The notes beneath the pieces were generated by a model. It did not search any database. It saw only the letters and a program-made list of their open reading frames with translations, and was not told the origin of the DNA. Source: Paraphaeosphaeria minitans (Eukaryota; Ascomycota; Dothideomycetes; Pleosporales; Didymosphaeriaceae). From it: DNA of 64,000 nucleotides. The stretch is from contig WJXW01000010.1 in the NCBI GenBank assembly GCA_015832175.1, positions 1,364,001 to 1,428,000 of the forward strand. Reading direction: 5' to 3'. The stretch's first letter is position 1; the number at the start of each line of letters is the position of its first letter. This document shows positions 35,928-47,715 of this stretch, piece by piece. The position numbers and the translations under genes are program-made.

Positions 35928-36674
35928 ATGCCTACTAACTGCAATTTTATAAAGCATTATTATAACCTTATTTTTACTATTAAAAACTACAAAGTAGTTA
36001 TAGTGTTAAAGTGCTCCTTCTATAAGTTGCACTCTTATATTTACAAAGTCTATATTAGCTTAGAGAAGTGTAGTAAGTATTAGAAATAAGACTTAAAGTG
36101 TAATATAGCTGTTACTAGGAATAAGTTCTTATAGTTAATTACTAAGAAGAAGAAGTTAAAGGCGTAAATATTAAAAGCGTAAAAGAAATAAAATACAGCT
36201 TTTAAGGCCCTACGCGTAGTGTATATAAAAGAGGATTAGTTAGTAAAATAGTTAGCGTAGAATAAGAAGCGTGCTAGTAAGGTTATTATAGTAGAAAGTG
36301 CTACTCTAGCAGAGCTAGAGTTAGAGGAGGATCTAGCTTATCCTACTTAGCCTACTAGTCTAGCTAAACTTAGCACGTCTATATAGTTAGCGATAGATAA
36401 CCTGCCTCCTAAGTTCTAGGATAATTCTTTAGTATTACTGTCTTAGGTAAGTCTATTAATAGAATTCTTTAATTTTTTATTAATAGTTTCTTAGGTAGTT
36501 CTCTAGTTCCTAAGTACTTTTGCTGTGTGGGTATCCTTTCTATTTAATAAAGTATATGTTGCTATACTAATTGTATTCTAGAATTCTTTTAACTTTAAAT
36601 TTATTTTCTTCTTTAGTTCTGTAGTAGAAGGTGGTTCTAACTAGTGTATTAGGGTCTGCTAGTTCTAGTAGTGA
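35928..36674 (+). pseudogene. Opposite-strand accessory ORF of gypsy G (Cys cluster plus coiled coil)
   Basis: The frame starts with ATG at 35928, just inside the polypurine tract, and runs opposite to gag-pol for about 249 codons to TGA at 36672. All internal stops are TAG or TAA at Gln/Trp-type sites. Residues 34-63 carry Lys-Cys-Ser-Phe-Tyr-x2-His, then Glu-Lys-Cys-Ser-Lys-Tyr and Leu-Lys-Cys; with Tyr restored to Cys this is a Cys-x2-Cys/His cluster repeated. A Lys/Gln-rich segment of coiled-coil type follows, then acidic and low-complexity sequence. From memory, many fungal genomes encode short proteins with such a Cys cluster plus coiled coil beside gypsy elements; unverified here. Function unknown. 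Confidence 0.6.
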
Positions 36675-36699
36675 TACATAGAATACTAGATATATTTTT

Positions 36700-37750
36700 A
36701 CATCTAGTAGTAGTTCTAACTTATAGTTTACTAGTAATATTTACTTAGAAATATAAAATAGTCTAACCTTAATATAATCTAGTTTCTTGTGTTTTTTTTT
36801 CTAAGTTTAAAGGTTCTTTGTAAGTAGATATGCTTTATTTCCCTTTTTTAGCTAAAGTGTTATTTTTTGTTTTCTATTTTAATATAAAATTAATTGCTAC
36901 TAAGCTTTTTTAAAATTCTTTTAGAGTTGTTAGTGTATTTTCTTTATATTTTCTACTATATTTATAGCTTCTTTTACTTTAATTGTCCTAGGAAATTGTT
37001 AATTAAAGAGATATAGGTGTCTTTAGTAGTTTATATAGAATAGTGTATGTCCTAATACTGCTAATACTTTGTTATTATAGGCTAACTGTGCTATAGGTAG
37101 TAATAAAACCTAGTTATTTTTTTAACTATTGCAGTAGATGCGTAGGTACGCTTCTATAGTTTAGTTTGTACGTTCTATCTATCTGTCTATTTATAGATAG
37201 TAAGCTGTTAATAGCTTTCGTTTTGTTCTAAGCAGTGCTATAAGCGTTGTCTAATAATTTAATGTAAAGAGCTTGTCTCTATTGCTAATAATTATTTTTA
37301 GGATTCTATAGTGTCTAATTAGTTAGTCTAAGATAAGAAAAGCGAGTTCCTTTGCTGTTATTCTTTTAAGACATAGAATAAGCTTAACATACTTAGTTAG
37401 TTGGCAGACTATTACTAGTATACTGTTATATTTAATTCCTATTATTAGATCCTTAGAGTTTAGAATTCCTATAATAAAATTCATAGCAATATCTTCTTAT
37501 AGTGTTGTTAGTATTCTAATTGCTTGCATCTCTCTATATTTAAAATATATACTATATTTATTTCTCTAGTATTCTACACATTTATAGATATAAGTTATTA
37601 CAGCTTCTTTAATTCTTTTAAAGGTGTAATTCCTTTAGATAAGTTCTATTATTTTTGTGATGCCTAGGTGTCCGTACATAGGGTTATTATAGTATTATTA
37701 GATAATCTTAGTCTATAGATGTTCTAGAACTTCTTAGTTAATTACTAAAA
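36700..37750 (-). pseudogene. Integrase relic of gypsy G
   Basis: The minus strand reads Tyr-Asn-Ser-Ile-Leu-Val-Ile-Val followed by Leu-Thr-Lys-Tyr, then Ile-Ile-Ser-Asn-Arg-Asp-Lys-Leu-Phe-Thr (SDRDxxFxS motif with Asp read as Asn), Arg-Lys-Leu-Leu-Thr-Ala-Tyr, Glu-Arg-Thr-Asn-x-Thr-Ile-Glu-Ala-Tyr-Leu-Arg, and a Phe-Tyr-Ile-Asn-Tyr block. This is the standard gypsy integrase order, interrupted by RIP-type stops. Confidence 0.82.
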
Positions 37751-37849
37751 GTTAATTTAGTTCTACTATTAGCTCTAGAGATCTATCTTTAGCTTTGCGA
37801 AGGATTGCGGAGAAGGTTTTCGCCTTTTCTCCTACTAGATTACTTTATT

Positions 37850-38330
37850 AGCTAAAAGCGTCTGCTCTGCTATTTTCTTTTCTAGCTATATAGATAATTT
37901 TAAACTTATACTACCCTATAGTTTACAACTATCTTTGTTATTATAGCGTAAGTTCTTTTATTATTATGAACCTTAGAAGGTTCTTGTAATCTATATAAAT
38001 TTCTAGCGTTAAGTAACTAAGCGCGTAAATCCTCTAGTGCTTTAAGGCTTTAATAATAGCGTAGAGTTCTTTATTATATATATTGTATTATGTTTTAGCG
38101 TTATTAAATTTGCATAAGTAATAGGCAATTAGATACTATTTACTATTACATTCTTATTTAGCGTAGGCGCCTAGCGTAAAATCGCTAGCGTCTGTTTTAA
38201 AGCGCAGTGGTTTATTACTTCTAAAATAAATAAGGATAGGTTCTATAATACATGCTATTTTAAGGAGTTAGAATAATATTCTACACTTATTTATCTATTT
38301 AAAGGGTACATCTTTCTTTGTAAGATTTGT
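37850..38330 (-). pseudogene. RNase H relic of gypsy G
   Basis: On the minus strand: Lys-Phe-Asn-Asn-Ala-Lys-Thr-x-Tyr-Asn-Ile-Tyr-x-Lys-Glu-Leu-Tyr-Ala-Ile, then Ala-Leu-Lys-His, then Ile-Tyr-Ile-Asp-Tyr-Lys-Asn-Leu. This matches the RNase H segment between RT and integrase in gypsy elements. Confidence 0.8.
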
Positions 38331-38439
38331 TAAAGGTATTGTAACTTTTACGTAATTTTGGATAAATTGTTAATTAAATCTATAGAATTCTAAGAATTCT
38401 TGGATATTCTTAGCTATCTTTAGTATTAGCTAGTTCTTA

Positions 38440-39130
38440 ATGTATTTAACTTTACTTAGTGCTATCTTAATTTCTTTTATAGTAATAATATGTCCTAGGA
38501 ATTTAAGTTATTTAACATTAAACTTACATTTCTTAAGTTTAATACAAAGGCATGCTTTATCTAGTGCTTCTAGTACTGTCTATATATACTTAGTGTGGTC
38601 TAATTTGTTTTTAGAAAAGACAAAGATATCGTCTATATACGTAATAATAAATATGTCTAGATGTTTGTAGAGTACATTGTTAATAAGTGCTATAAAAGCT
38701 ACTAGTGCGTTTATAAGTCTAAAAGGTATAACTTTATATTCAAATAGTCTATAGTGTAATTAAAACGCTGTTTTCTATTCTTTACCTTTCTTAATTTGTA
38801 TAAGGTGGTAACTATCTCTTAGATCTATTATTATAAATATCTTGGCTTAAGATAGTTAATCTTGTAACTTTATAATATTTAGTAGTAGATATTAGTTCTT
38901 TATTGTTATGTTGTTAAGTTGTTAGTAGTTAACGCATAGTCTATTTAATCTATCCTTTTTTTTAACAAACATAAAAGGGCTTGCTGCTAGTAACTTTAAT
39001 AGTTATATATATCCTTTTTTAAGGTTTATCTTAATAAAATCACATTCCTTAAGGAGTTCTTCTTCTATTTTACTATATAGTAGTCTAAAGGGTAGCGTCT
39101 TCCCTTCTTCTAGGTCTATTATAAGATCCT
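38440..39130 (-). pseudogene. Reverse transcriptase relic of gypsy G, YIDD box kept
   Basis: On the minus strand: Phe-Val-Lys-Lys-Lys-Asp-Arg, Arg-Leu-Cys-Val-Asn-Tyr-x-Gln-Leu-Asn-Asn-Ile-Thr-Ile-Lys-Asn, Ile-Asp-Leu-Arg-Asp-Ser-Tyr-His, and the catalytic Tyr-Ile-Asp-Asp-Ile at 38628-38639. Several blocks stay open, but stops occur throughout. The 76-codon plus-strand frame across this box is antisense and not a gene. Confidence 0.85.
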
Positions 39131-40507
39131 AGGGTTAATATTTAGGTAGGTTTACTTTTCCTTCCTTTTCTATAAATATATGTGTCTATTTCCTATACTC
39201 TCTTAGTAAGGTAAGGGGTGTGCTATTATCCTCCTTCTTGTGCTTTTTAACCTAGTAGTTTCTACCAGCGTTTACTAAAGTGTGCTTCTATTTTTTAACT
39301 ATCTATTGTAGTATTATGTTGTTAATAACTCCCTTATCTACTATTATTTTTAGTTAATACGTAGGCTTTGCTTATAATATATAATTATAGCATTTAAACA
39401 ATATTTTCTTTGTACCCTAGTTAATCTATAGGTTGTGTATTATTAACTAAAGTAATCCTAAGACTAACTTATACTTAGATCCTAGTAAGATATCTAAGGT
39501 AAGTTCCTCTCTATATCTTTAGACTATTATTGTGGTAGTGACCTTCTAGTATATCTAAGGTATTTTAGGCATTAGAGATCTATTCGCAATATAGATAATA
39601 TAGAGTACTTCTTTCTCTAATATTATAAGTCCTGCTTGTCTTGCTATCTAATAAGATATAAAGTTCTTTCCTACTCCTAAGTCTATAAGAGCTTAAGCCT
39701 ATATTCCTTTAAGCTGTACTAGTAGCTTAACTAATACTATACTTACTATAGTATTTAATTTAATAAAGGCGTTTTCTTATCTAAGTTTAGGCCTAAAAAA
39801 GATATCTATTTATGTAGGTTATAGTTAAGTTCTAGTGCCTAGTATACGTTTCTAAGCATCTGCTTCTATTGTTATTCTTAAGTACGTAGCTTATGTAGAT
39901 TATCTTCTTCTTCTTCCTGTAAGGATATTCTTCTATTATTCCTCTTATAGTCTTTACTATTCCTGTGTACTAGTTAAATTAGTAGTTCTATTGTTACTTT
40001 TTACGTAGGGCAGTTTACAAAGCTGTCTAAATATTTGGCTATATAGTAGTATTTATAGTCTTAGTTTAGACATGTGTACTAGTATAGTTATATATAGTCT
40101 CTATTAATAAGTATATTATAGTATTTGTTACCCTTTAGCGTAAGGTAAGGAAAGTATTTTACTTATTATTTATCCTAGAGGTGTTTGTTGTAAGCTATAA
40201 TAAGGTAGTCTGTCTATATCTATCTATAGCGCAGTTTCCTTCCAAGTTATTTCTTGTTCTCCTCTTTCTCTGCCTTATATTATATACATATTAGTTCTTC
40301 ACAATGCATCCACATATAGAATTAGTGTGTAGGATTTTAGTAGTCTAAGTAGTACTTTAGTATGTAGTCTAACTTCTTATTTTTATAGGGTTACATTCCT
40401 TTTAGTGCCTAGTGGGGTTCTATATAGTCCTAAACATTTAGTTTATACTTAGGTGACATAGGGTTGTCTTCTTCCTGCCTACTTTATAGGTAAGGAGTAG
40501 GAGATTT

Positions 40508-40702
40508 TGTTGTGGTAAAAAGGGCTCGAACTATCACAGGATATTTAGGAGCAGAGTTGTAAAGAATACAAAGAGCTAATTATAGGAAAGGATGCCGAAA
40601 GGGCAGACTATATACAAAAGAAACGAGCCTCTTAGTAAGAATCCCGTAATCTAAATTAGTAGATCTAGAAAGAATTACAGAAGTAAGTGTTTTACTTTAA
40701 CA
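40508..40702 (-). repeat. LTR-X, 3' LTR of copia D1
   Basis: 195 bp beginning TGTTGTGG and ending TTTAACA, followed by CACCCCCTAGG. The target duplication GATTT at 40503-40507 recurs at 47716-47720. Confidence 0.94.
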
Positions 40703-43700
40703 CACCCCCTAGGTGATCGCTTAAAGTAAATCACCTATTCTAAGAAGTAATCTGTAATTGTCTAAATCCTTCCTAATCTTAAGAATAGCGATTCTATTAC
40801 CCCCTATTTATTATAATAGCAAAACAATCGCTGTTTATCTTTTAAATTACAAATCCTATCGTGAATTGTGTCCAGAATCTCTTCTTCTAGTGGGTTAGGA
40901 GCTTATAAGCGTAGCATAAAGGCCTAGAGCGTAAACGCTTCTATTCTACTACTCTTTTTACTTACTTCCTATTAACTATAAAGTAATTTCCCCGCTCTTA
41001 CTAGCTAGCAAGTACAATAGGCAGGCGTGTTTTAATTAGAAAGGAGTAGTAGTAAAAGAAATAAGTAGTAAAAAAGGAGCGCATTTAGCGCTTAATAATT
41101 AGATAGGTAGTAGAGTATATAAACCCTTTACTAGCGCTTAATCTTCTCTCTTTAATCTTTTACTTTTAACGCTTTAACCTCCTATCTAATTTAAGCCTAC
41201 TAGTTTAAGTTTTTAAATTCTACTACTTTATAGTAGGTTATTTTCTTCTAATTATTACCTTACGCTTTTTTTATTGTTTAAAGCTTTACTAACTCTTTTA
41301 GATATCTAATAACCTAGCTAAAGCACACGCAGTAAAGGCTATAAAAGTTACTAAATAAAGCTCCTAATTCTCTTACTAAAATTCTCCTACTCTACTAGCT
41401 CCTCCTACTCTAGCTCTAGGCCCTTAGCAATTACTTAGTGCTCTTAGACAAGTAAGCTACTTAGGCTACTTAAAAGGAGCTCTAGTAAGAAAGAGTAATA
41501 AACGCTGCTATAATAATGCTTTAAGCTTAAGTAGGCGCTACTATACCTACTTTACCTACTCTTACACTACTATATATAGAGTTATTCTATTACTTTAGCT
41601 AATTGACTCTAGCTATAGATTTTATCTGCTATTAACTATTAGAGAGTGCTAATATAAGCTTTTATTTTAAAATTTATTCTAGATTTAGCTAATACTTTTT
41701 ATAGGAGAGGCTAATTACTAAGCTATATAAAAGGGTTAAAGTAGTCTTATAAGCTCCTCTTTTTACTAGTAGTTAGGAGGAGTAAGCTTAGTATATAGCT
41801 ACTATCTTACTCCCTCCCTTCTAGCTAATCCTTAGTAAAGGATAGGGTAATTACCCTCCTATTTTACCTATTAAGGAGCAGCGCGGTCGCAGCTAATACC
41901 CTAATTAAAATAGCTAGATAAGCGGCCTATTAGCTCTAAAGTAGAGTAGAGGCTAGATAAGTGCTTCTCCTTCTACTAATTAAAAGAGGGGAAGCTAAGA
42001 TAAGCTATTACCTACTACTAATTAAAGGAGAGGTAAAGGAGGTAGATAGAGTAAGGAATTACTTACTATAGAGAAAAGAAGAGAAGGAGGATAGGAAGAA
42101 TTTCCTACTACTAATTATAAGGGAGATTCTTGCACCTCTATAATTAAGTAGAGGAGGAAAAAGGTCTATATACTTATAAATAAGCTTTTTAATCTTTTCT
42201 TCTTCTAATTCCTATTCTCTCTCTAATCTTTTCTTTTTTTTTTTTCTTTTCTTGTTTCCTAGCTCTAAATTAATAATTCTAGGTAGTTAACAGATTATTT
42301 CTTTACTTACCTACTCTTATTTTGTAATTATTATGCTTATATCTTATAGATTTAATAGCCTTTTAAATCTATTAAACTACTAATAAGTAAGAGCCTTTGT
42401 GAGGCTATCTACTAGCATTTTGCTAGTTAGAAGATATTCTACTTAAAACAATTCTTTTATATGCTCTTACCGCAACTACATATTCTAAATATCTATATAG
42501 CGTAGTTAAGTAGTAATTCTTTTGTTCTTTCTAATTACTAAATAAATAGTTTAAAGATTATCGCAATAGACCTTCTATAAAGGTCCTAGATCTAGAGTAA
42601 GCTTAGTAAAAAATCTCTTAATTACTATAGCTTCTTTACTTATATATTTAAGCGCTAGAAGCTCTACTTCTATTATTAAAGTAGTGATCGTGTTCTATTA
42701 AGCTGCTTTCTATAGGATAGCTCCTCTAAATAATAGGATAATATATCTATAGAAAGATCGCCGTGATATTAGATTATTAGCGAATAAGGCATCTCTACAT
42801 ATTAGTAGATTAGGTCTATTATAGCCTCTAAAGACTATAGCCTACTATCTAGTTTAATAGAGGTAAAGGATTACACAATTAATAGCAGCAAAGTGTTCTT
42901 TGCTTAGATTTATTAGAAAGTGTAATAGCTTTAACACTATAAAGGCTATATCTAGGCGTAGCATAATTACTATGTAGAGAGCTAATCCTACCTCTTCTTA
43001 AAAGAGCTTTATTTATTAAGGAGTAGCTTCTCCTATACTTAGAACAAGATCTTCTGCTAATAGAGGTGTAGGAGGGAAGCTCCTAGAGTTTAAAAGGTTA
43101 AACTTTTTCGTGATCTTATTAATGTAGGTATTATAGACTAGAGAAATTAATCTTACTTCTCTGTCCCTAATTACTTAAACACCTAGGAACCACTCTACTA
43201 GTCCTTTTAATTTAATCTTATATTTATTCGCAATCTTCTTCTAAAAATCTAGGGCTTTTTTCTCTTTACTCTTGTAATAGAGAAGAAGAATATTGTTAAT
43301 ATAAAATAGAATAATAATACTTTAATCACTATTAAAGAAAAGGCATAGCTCTTCTAGTAAAGCTAAGAGTTTATAAGATTACAGTAATCCCGCAAATTCT
43401 TTATACTAAAGAAGTAGTAAATCTCTTAAGCTATACAAAGCTTAATTTAATCTTACACACTTTCTTGGCTTTTTAAAACTATTAGGTAATTCACAAGTTA
43501 CTAGATTAGTGGCTGTAATAAGAGTATTTAGAAACGCTCTTACTATATTAAATTATAAGATTTCTAGATTAAATTCTGCTGCTAGAGCTATAGCTAATTA
43601 AAAAGATCTTACTACTAGGGTAGTAGTATAGGTAAAATAGAGAGTATTCCTTTTCTAAAGATCTCCTTTTATAACAATTTAAGCTTTACACTTTTTAAAG

Positions 43701-46700
43701 TATCTATTTTAATTAAACTTGTAGGTAAAGACCTACTTTAAAGGGAGTAGTTACTCTAACACCTCTAATTGTTTAATCTCTGTCTAGGTACCTTTATTTT
43801 ATAAAGTTGAGATCTCCTTGTAAGTAGTAAGGAGGAATAGCTTCCTATATAGATAATTGTAAAGGTGTTTCTATAGGGTTAGCTCTAGTGTAAGCTTATT
43901 TCTGTAAGTCTAAGCTGTATAAGACGCTTTAGGCGCCTTTCTAAGCATAGAAGCGAATACTATTATATTTAGTGTAATATATTCTTCTTACTTAGACTAG
44001 GCCTCTGCTGCTCCTAGTATAAATATGTACTTTAATATTGCATTAAAATTACTTTAAAGATAATTAGTAATTAGTGTATAAGCACCTAGCTTCTACCTAC
44101 CCCCTAGCTAATTGTCCTAATTATTTTACTTCTTTAATCTTTGCAATAGTAGATAGTAATTTATTAGTTAGTTAATTTCTAGTACTTTACCACAATTTTA
44201 CCTACTTATTCTACTTGCCTCTAGATAGATCTACCTTTGCTTTTAGCGCGCTAGTAGGTTATCTACTTTATCTAGCGTAATTAAGTTATCTACGCTAGGT
44301 TAATTAGCAACCTAATTAGTTTCTACTAATAAATAGGGTATTAAATCCCTAGATTCTAGTGGGCTAGCTCTTCTAGTAGTGTTTTAGTGGCTGCTAGATA
44401 TCTCTTAATTGCTTAATAGATCACCCCTAAGATTACCTAGCTCTAGTGTCTAATTAGGGGTTATAAGTCCTGTGCTTTCTTTCCTACTTAAGCAAATTCT
44501 TAGCTGCTAGCTAGCTAAGCCTATAGCTCGCTTAGTAGTAGGTACTTTAGGTTCTTAATTACTTAGCTAGCCTACTTTGCTTTTAATTACCTAAGAGTTA
44601 CCTATAGGTCTAGTAGTAGTTCTTGTATACTTATTTGTTTTAGGAAGAATATTAAGCGCGTTTTTATACGCTTTTTCTAGATTGTTTAGCTTTCTTTTTT
44701 AGAAGCTTTCTACTATTTTTAACGCTTCTATTTTTAGAATAGATTATTCCTTTAATCTTTTATAGAATAAGGACTTATTAAACCTTACGTTTTGTATAGT
44801 AATTACCTAATTAAGCTAAGGAATCTATATTTAGTAGATATTAGAAGCTTTATAGCTTACTAGATATCTAATATAGCCCCTAGGATTTACTTTAAATCCT
44901 CTTCTATCTTGCCTAGCTGTATACTCCTAATCTAAAGGGTAAGCTTAGTAGCTATAGGCGTAGACAGCACTCTAGTTTAGATAAAGATTAGCTGTCTTAT
45001 ATTATGTTTTTACTAGTTTAAAATAACAAAAATATTGTCTAAACTAAGTATCTAATATTTTATTAGGTAATTAATAGCCTAATGCTAGACTAGGAATTAT
45101 TCCTTAGAGCTAGCATGCCGCTTATATAATCTTAGGCTAGAGATTTAATAGTAGATTTGCGCTTATTCGCATTTTAATTACTTTTATTATAAGCTTTTAG
45201 CCTACTCTTTCTACAGCGCTATTAGGCTTATGCGTATAGGGCGGTAGTCTACTAATTATTATTCCTTCCTAATTAGCCTAAAATTCGTACTAGGATTTCC
45301 CTCTCTATAGAAGTGTTGCTGTATTATTATCTTAGTAGATTTTTGTAATTTAAAGCTCGTATTTTGTATTAATAAGAGCTAAGAAATCCTGCTACACTTT
45401 TATTATTTTAGAAAGCGTCTTTATTCTAAAATTAAAAACATAAAGTTTCTTACTAAAATCTTCTTTAATTAGCAAAACCTAGTTTTCTTTATTTTAAGCA
45501 GTGGGCATATTAAATAGATCCTAGGATAATAAGTAAAATAGCCTAGGTAATTATTCTCTAGGTCTCCTAGAGATTACCTAAGTTATATGTGCAGTAGTAT
45601 AGTGCTTATAATCTTTTCTTAATATTCTAGTAATCTTTACACCTTAGGCTGCAGTTACTAGAGCTTATAGGGCTCTACTTCCTATATACCCTACTTAAAG
45701 GTGCTAGAGGTCCTTAGAATCTAATCTCTTAATATTAACCTAGGATAATCTTTTAGTGGTCACACTTATAATAGTTAGATAAGAGCGGATTAGCTTATAT
45801 TATAGGAAAGTAAAGTTATACTCACATCTTAGGTCTACTAAGATAACGCTTTATTCTAGGCTTCTAATCCTAAGAGTGTAATCTAAACTAAAGTACTAAA
45901 TCTTTACTTTCTTTAAAAGAGCTTCTAATATAATATTTACATAAAAGCCTTCTACTACTCTTACTCCTTAGAGTAGTAGATTTTCTATAAATTTCCTATT
46001 TTTCTAATGTAAAGCGTTCTTAATTAGTTTATTACTAATTCCTAAGATTAGGAAGCTTTGTGTACCTACCTCTACACTCTTATTTAATAATTAAAACGTC
46101 CTAGGAATAAGTCTTTTACGATTATTAACTAGGTAAACTACTATAGCACTGTCTAGTATTATACATTCTAACAGAGGATAAGCGTTAGAATATAGAGTAG
46201 AGTAGACACCTAATGCTCTATTGTCTGTAAGTAGATTAAATAGGTTTAGTAGAGTAGTAGTAATACTACTAGGATACTTAATAGTCTTAGTAGAGGATTG
46301 TTTCTTATTCTATCCTACCTTTGTAATCGCATTACAAAGGTTTAACTACTTAAGCTACTTAAGTTAATTAAGAATCTCTAATCTTTCTTTATTAGTAAGA
46401 TTAAATAATAATATTCTATCCTAGGGTAATCTAGCTATCGCGGTTTAAAGTCTTTAGCACTCTATTAGTTTCTACCTATAAGTATAGGGCTTATAGGGAC
46501 AGTTTAGTTATTTCTTTGTCTAATTAGACGAACTAGAACTATTAGAGTTAGTAGATTGTTTTAATAATCTATTAAAAGTGGCGAATACCCTACTTATTTT
46601 ATTAGAACTAGATTAGATTAAATACTCTTAGACAAGCGCCAAAAATACTTTCCCTAGATTGTTTAGCGTAATCTAATTCTGTCCTAGTGTCTTATCCTAG

Positions 46701-47520
46701 ATTAGCTGTTAGTTTATTAATTAGGCCTAATCTAGTGCTATACACGCAGTAATTACATTTAGGAAATTTTAGGTAGTAAGTAGTCTACTAATTTTACTAA
46801 TTAAGTAAGTCTTTGCTTTTTAATAGAGGAGCTGCTACTCTTTAAACTAGGTTTTAGAACTTTGTTTTACCTACTTAGCCTTCTTAAGATAAGCGCGGTA
46901 TAAAGCTTAAATATTATTCTATATAGCTCTTTTATTTAGTGCAAGATCTTCCTTTAAGAGTTAAATTAGGGACTAAAGCGTAGTTTAGCGTGTATTAACT
47001 AGAGTAATTATAGCAGGAGTAAGTAGATTAGGCAATACTATAGCATTTACCTAAGTCTAGAAATTCTGTATTTTAGTATAGTCTGCTTGCTAGTCTAAAA
47101 CTACTACTCTATATTCTACTATTTATAAAGAAAAGCTCTTTTTATCTATTTTATACTTAGTAAGCTCTACTTTGTATAATTAAATACTCGCTATAAAGGC
47201 TGTATCTACAATTAGTAATAGTTTCTATAAGAGCAGAGGTTATTCTAGCTTTACGTAATTAATTGCTAGAGCGTTAATCGCCTCTAGGTTAATTTAGTTC
47301 TAGATTCCTTTTAAGTTTACTTAGAATTAAAGCTAGACAAACTAGTAGGGCTAGCTAGCGCGATTAATAAGCTATACTTCTACTATTTTAATAATTTTTG
47401 TAATTAGAAATAGGGGGGTTATATTATAGAGAGGTTCTAAATAGAGTGTTGTATAATAATTTAAGTGTTACTAAGTAGGTAGGGAGAATTGTCTTATATT
47501 CTAAGCGCTAGGCTTATAAC
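40703..47520 (-). mobile_element. Copia X copy D1, internal region
   Basis: Complete minus-strand Ty1/copia interior between two LTRs: 3' non-pol region (40703-42350, lacking about 75 bp present in D2), RNase H (about 42400-42900; Glu-x-Glu-Leu-Leu-Ala-Leu-Lys-Tyr), RT (about 43100-44500; box at 43292-43303 reads Tyr-Ile-Asn-Asn), integrase (about 44900-45800; an Asn-Ser-x-Val-Glu-Arg-Ala segment equals the conserved NGxAER), Gag (about 46000-47200) and a leader with primer site at 47505-47520. Order Gag-PR-IN-RT-RH is diagnostic of copia. No frame intact. Confidence 0.9.
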
Positions 47521-47715
47521 TATTGTAGTAAAAAGGGCTCGAACTATTATAAGATATTTAGGAGTAGAGTTGTAAAGAATACAAAGAGCTAATTATAGGA
47601 AAGGATGCTAAAAAGGTAGACTATATACAAAAGAAACGAGCCTCTTGGCAAGAATCCCGTGATCTGAATTAGTGGATCCAGAAAGAATCACGGAAGTGAG
47701 TGTTTTACTTTAACA
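47521..47715 (-). repeat. LTR-X, 5' LTR of copia D1
   Basis: 195 bp; the inner start is RIP-mutated (TATTGTAG) while the outer end keeps GAATCACGGAAGTGAGTG. Followed by GATTT, the target duplication. Confidence 0.94.

Larger units (their letters stand above)
35891..40507 (-). mobile_element. Gypsy G, pol part and 3' region
   Basis: Minus-strand Ty3/gypsy element inserted in copia D4 and itself split by copia D1 at 40508. This part holds the polypurine tract, an opposite-strand accessory frame, integrase, RNase H, RT, a protease region (about 39450-39800) and the 3' end of Gag. Gag continues at 47721. Excluding D1 the element is about 6.6 kb. Confidence 0.88.

Noticed and set aside
38440..38670. 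76-codon plus-strand frame
   Set aside because: It is antisense to the reverse transcriptase of gypsy G, directly across its YIDD box.
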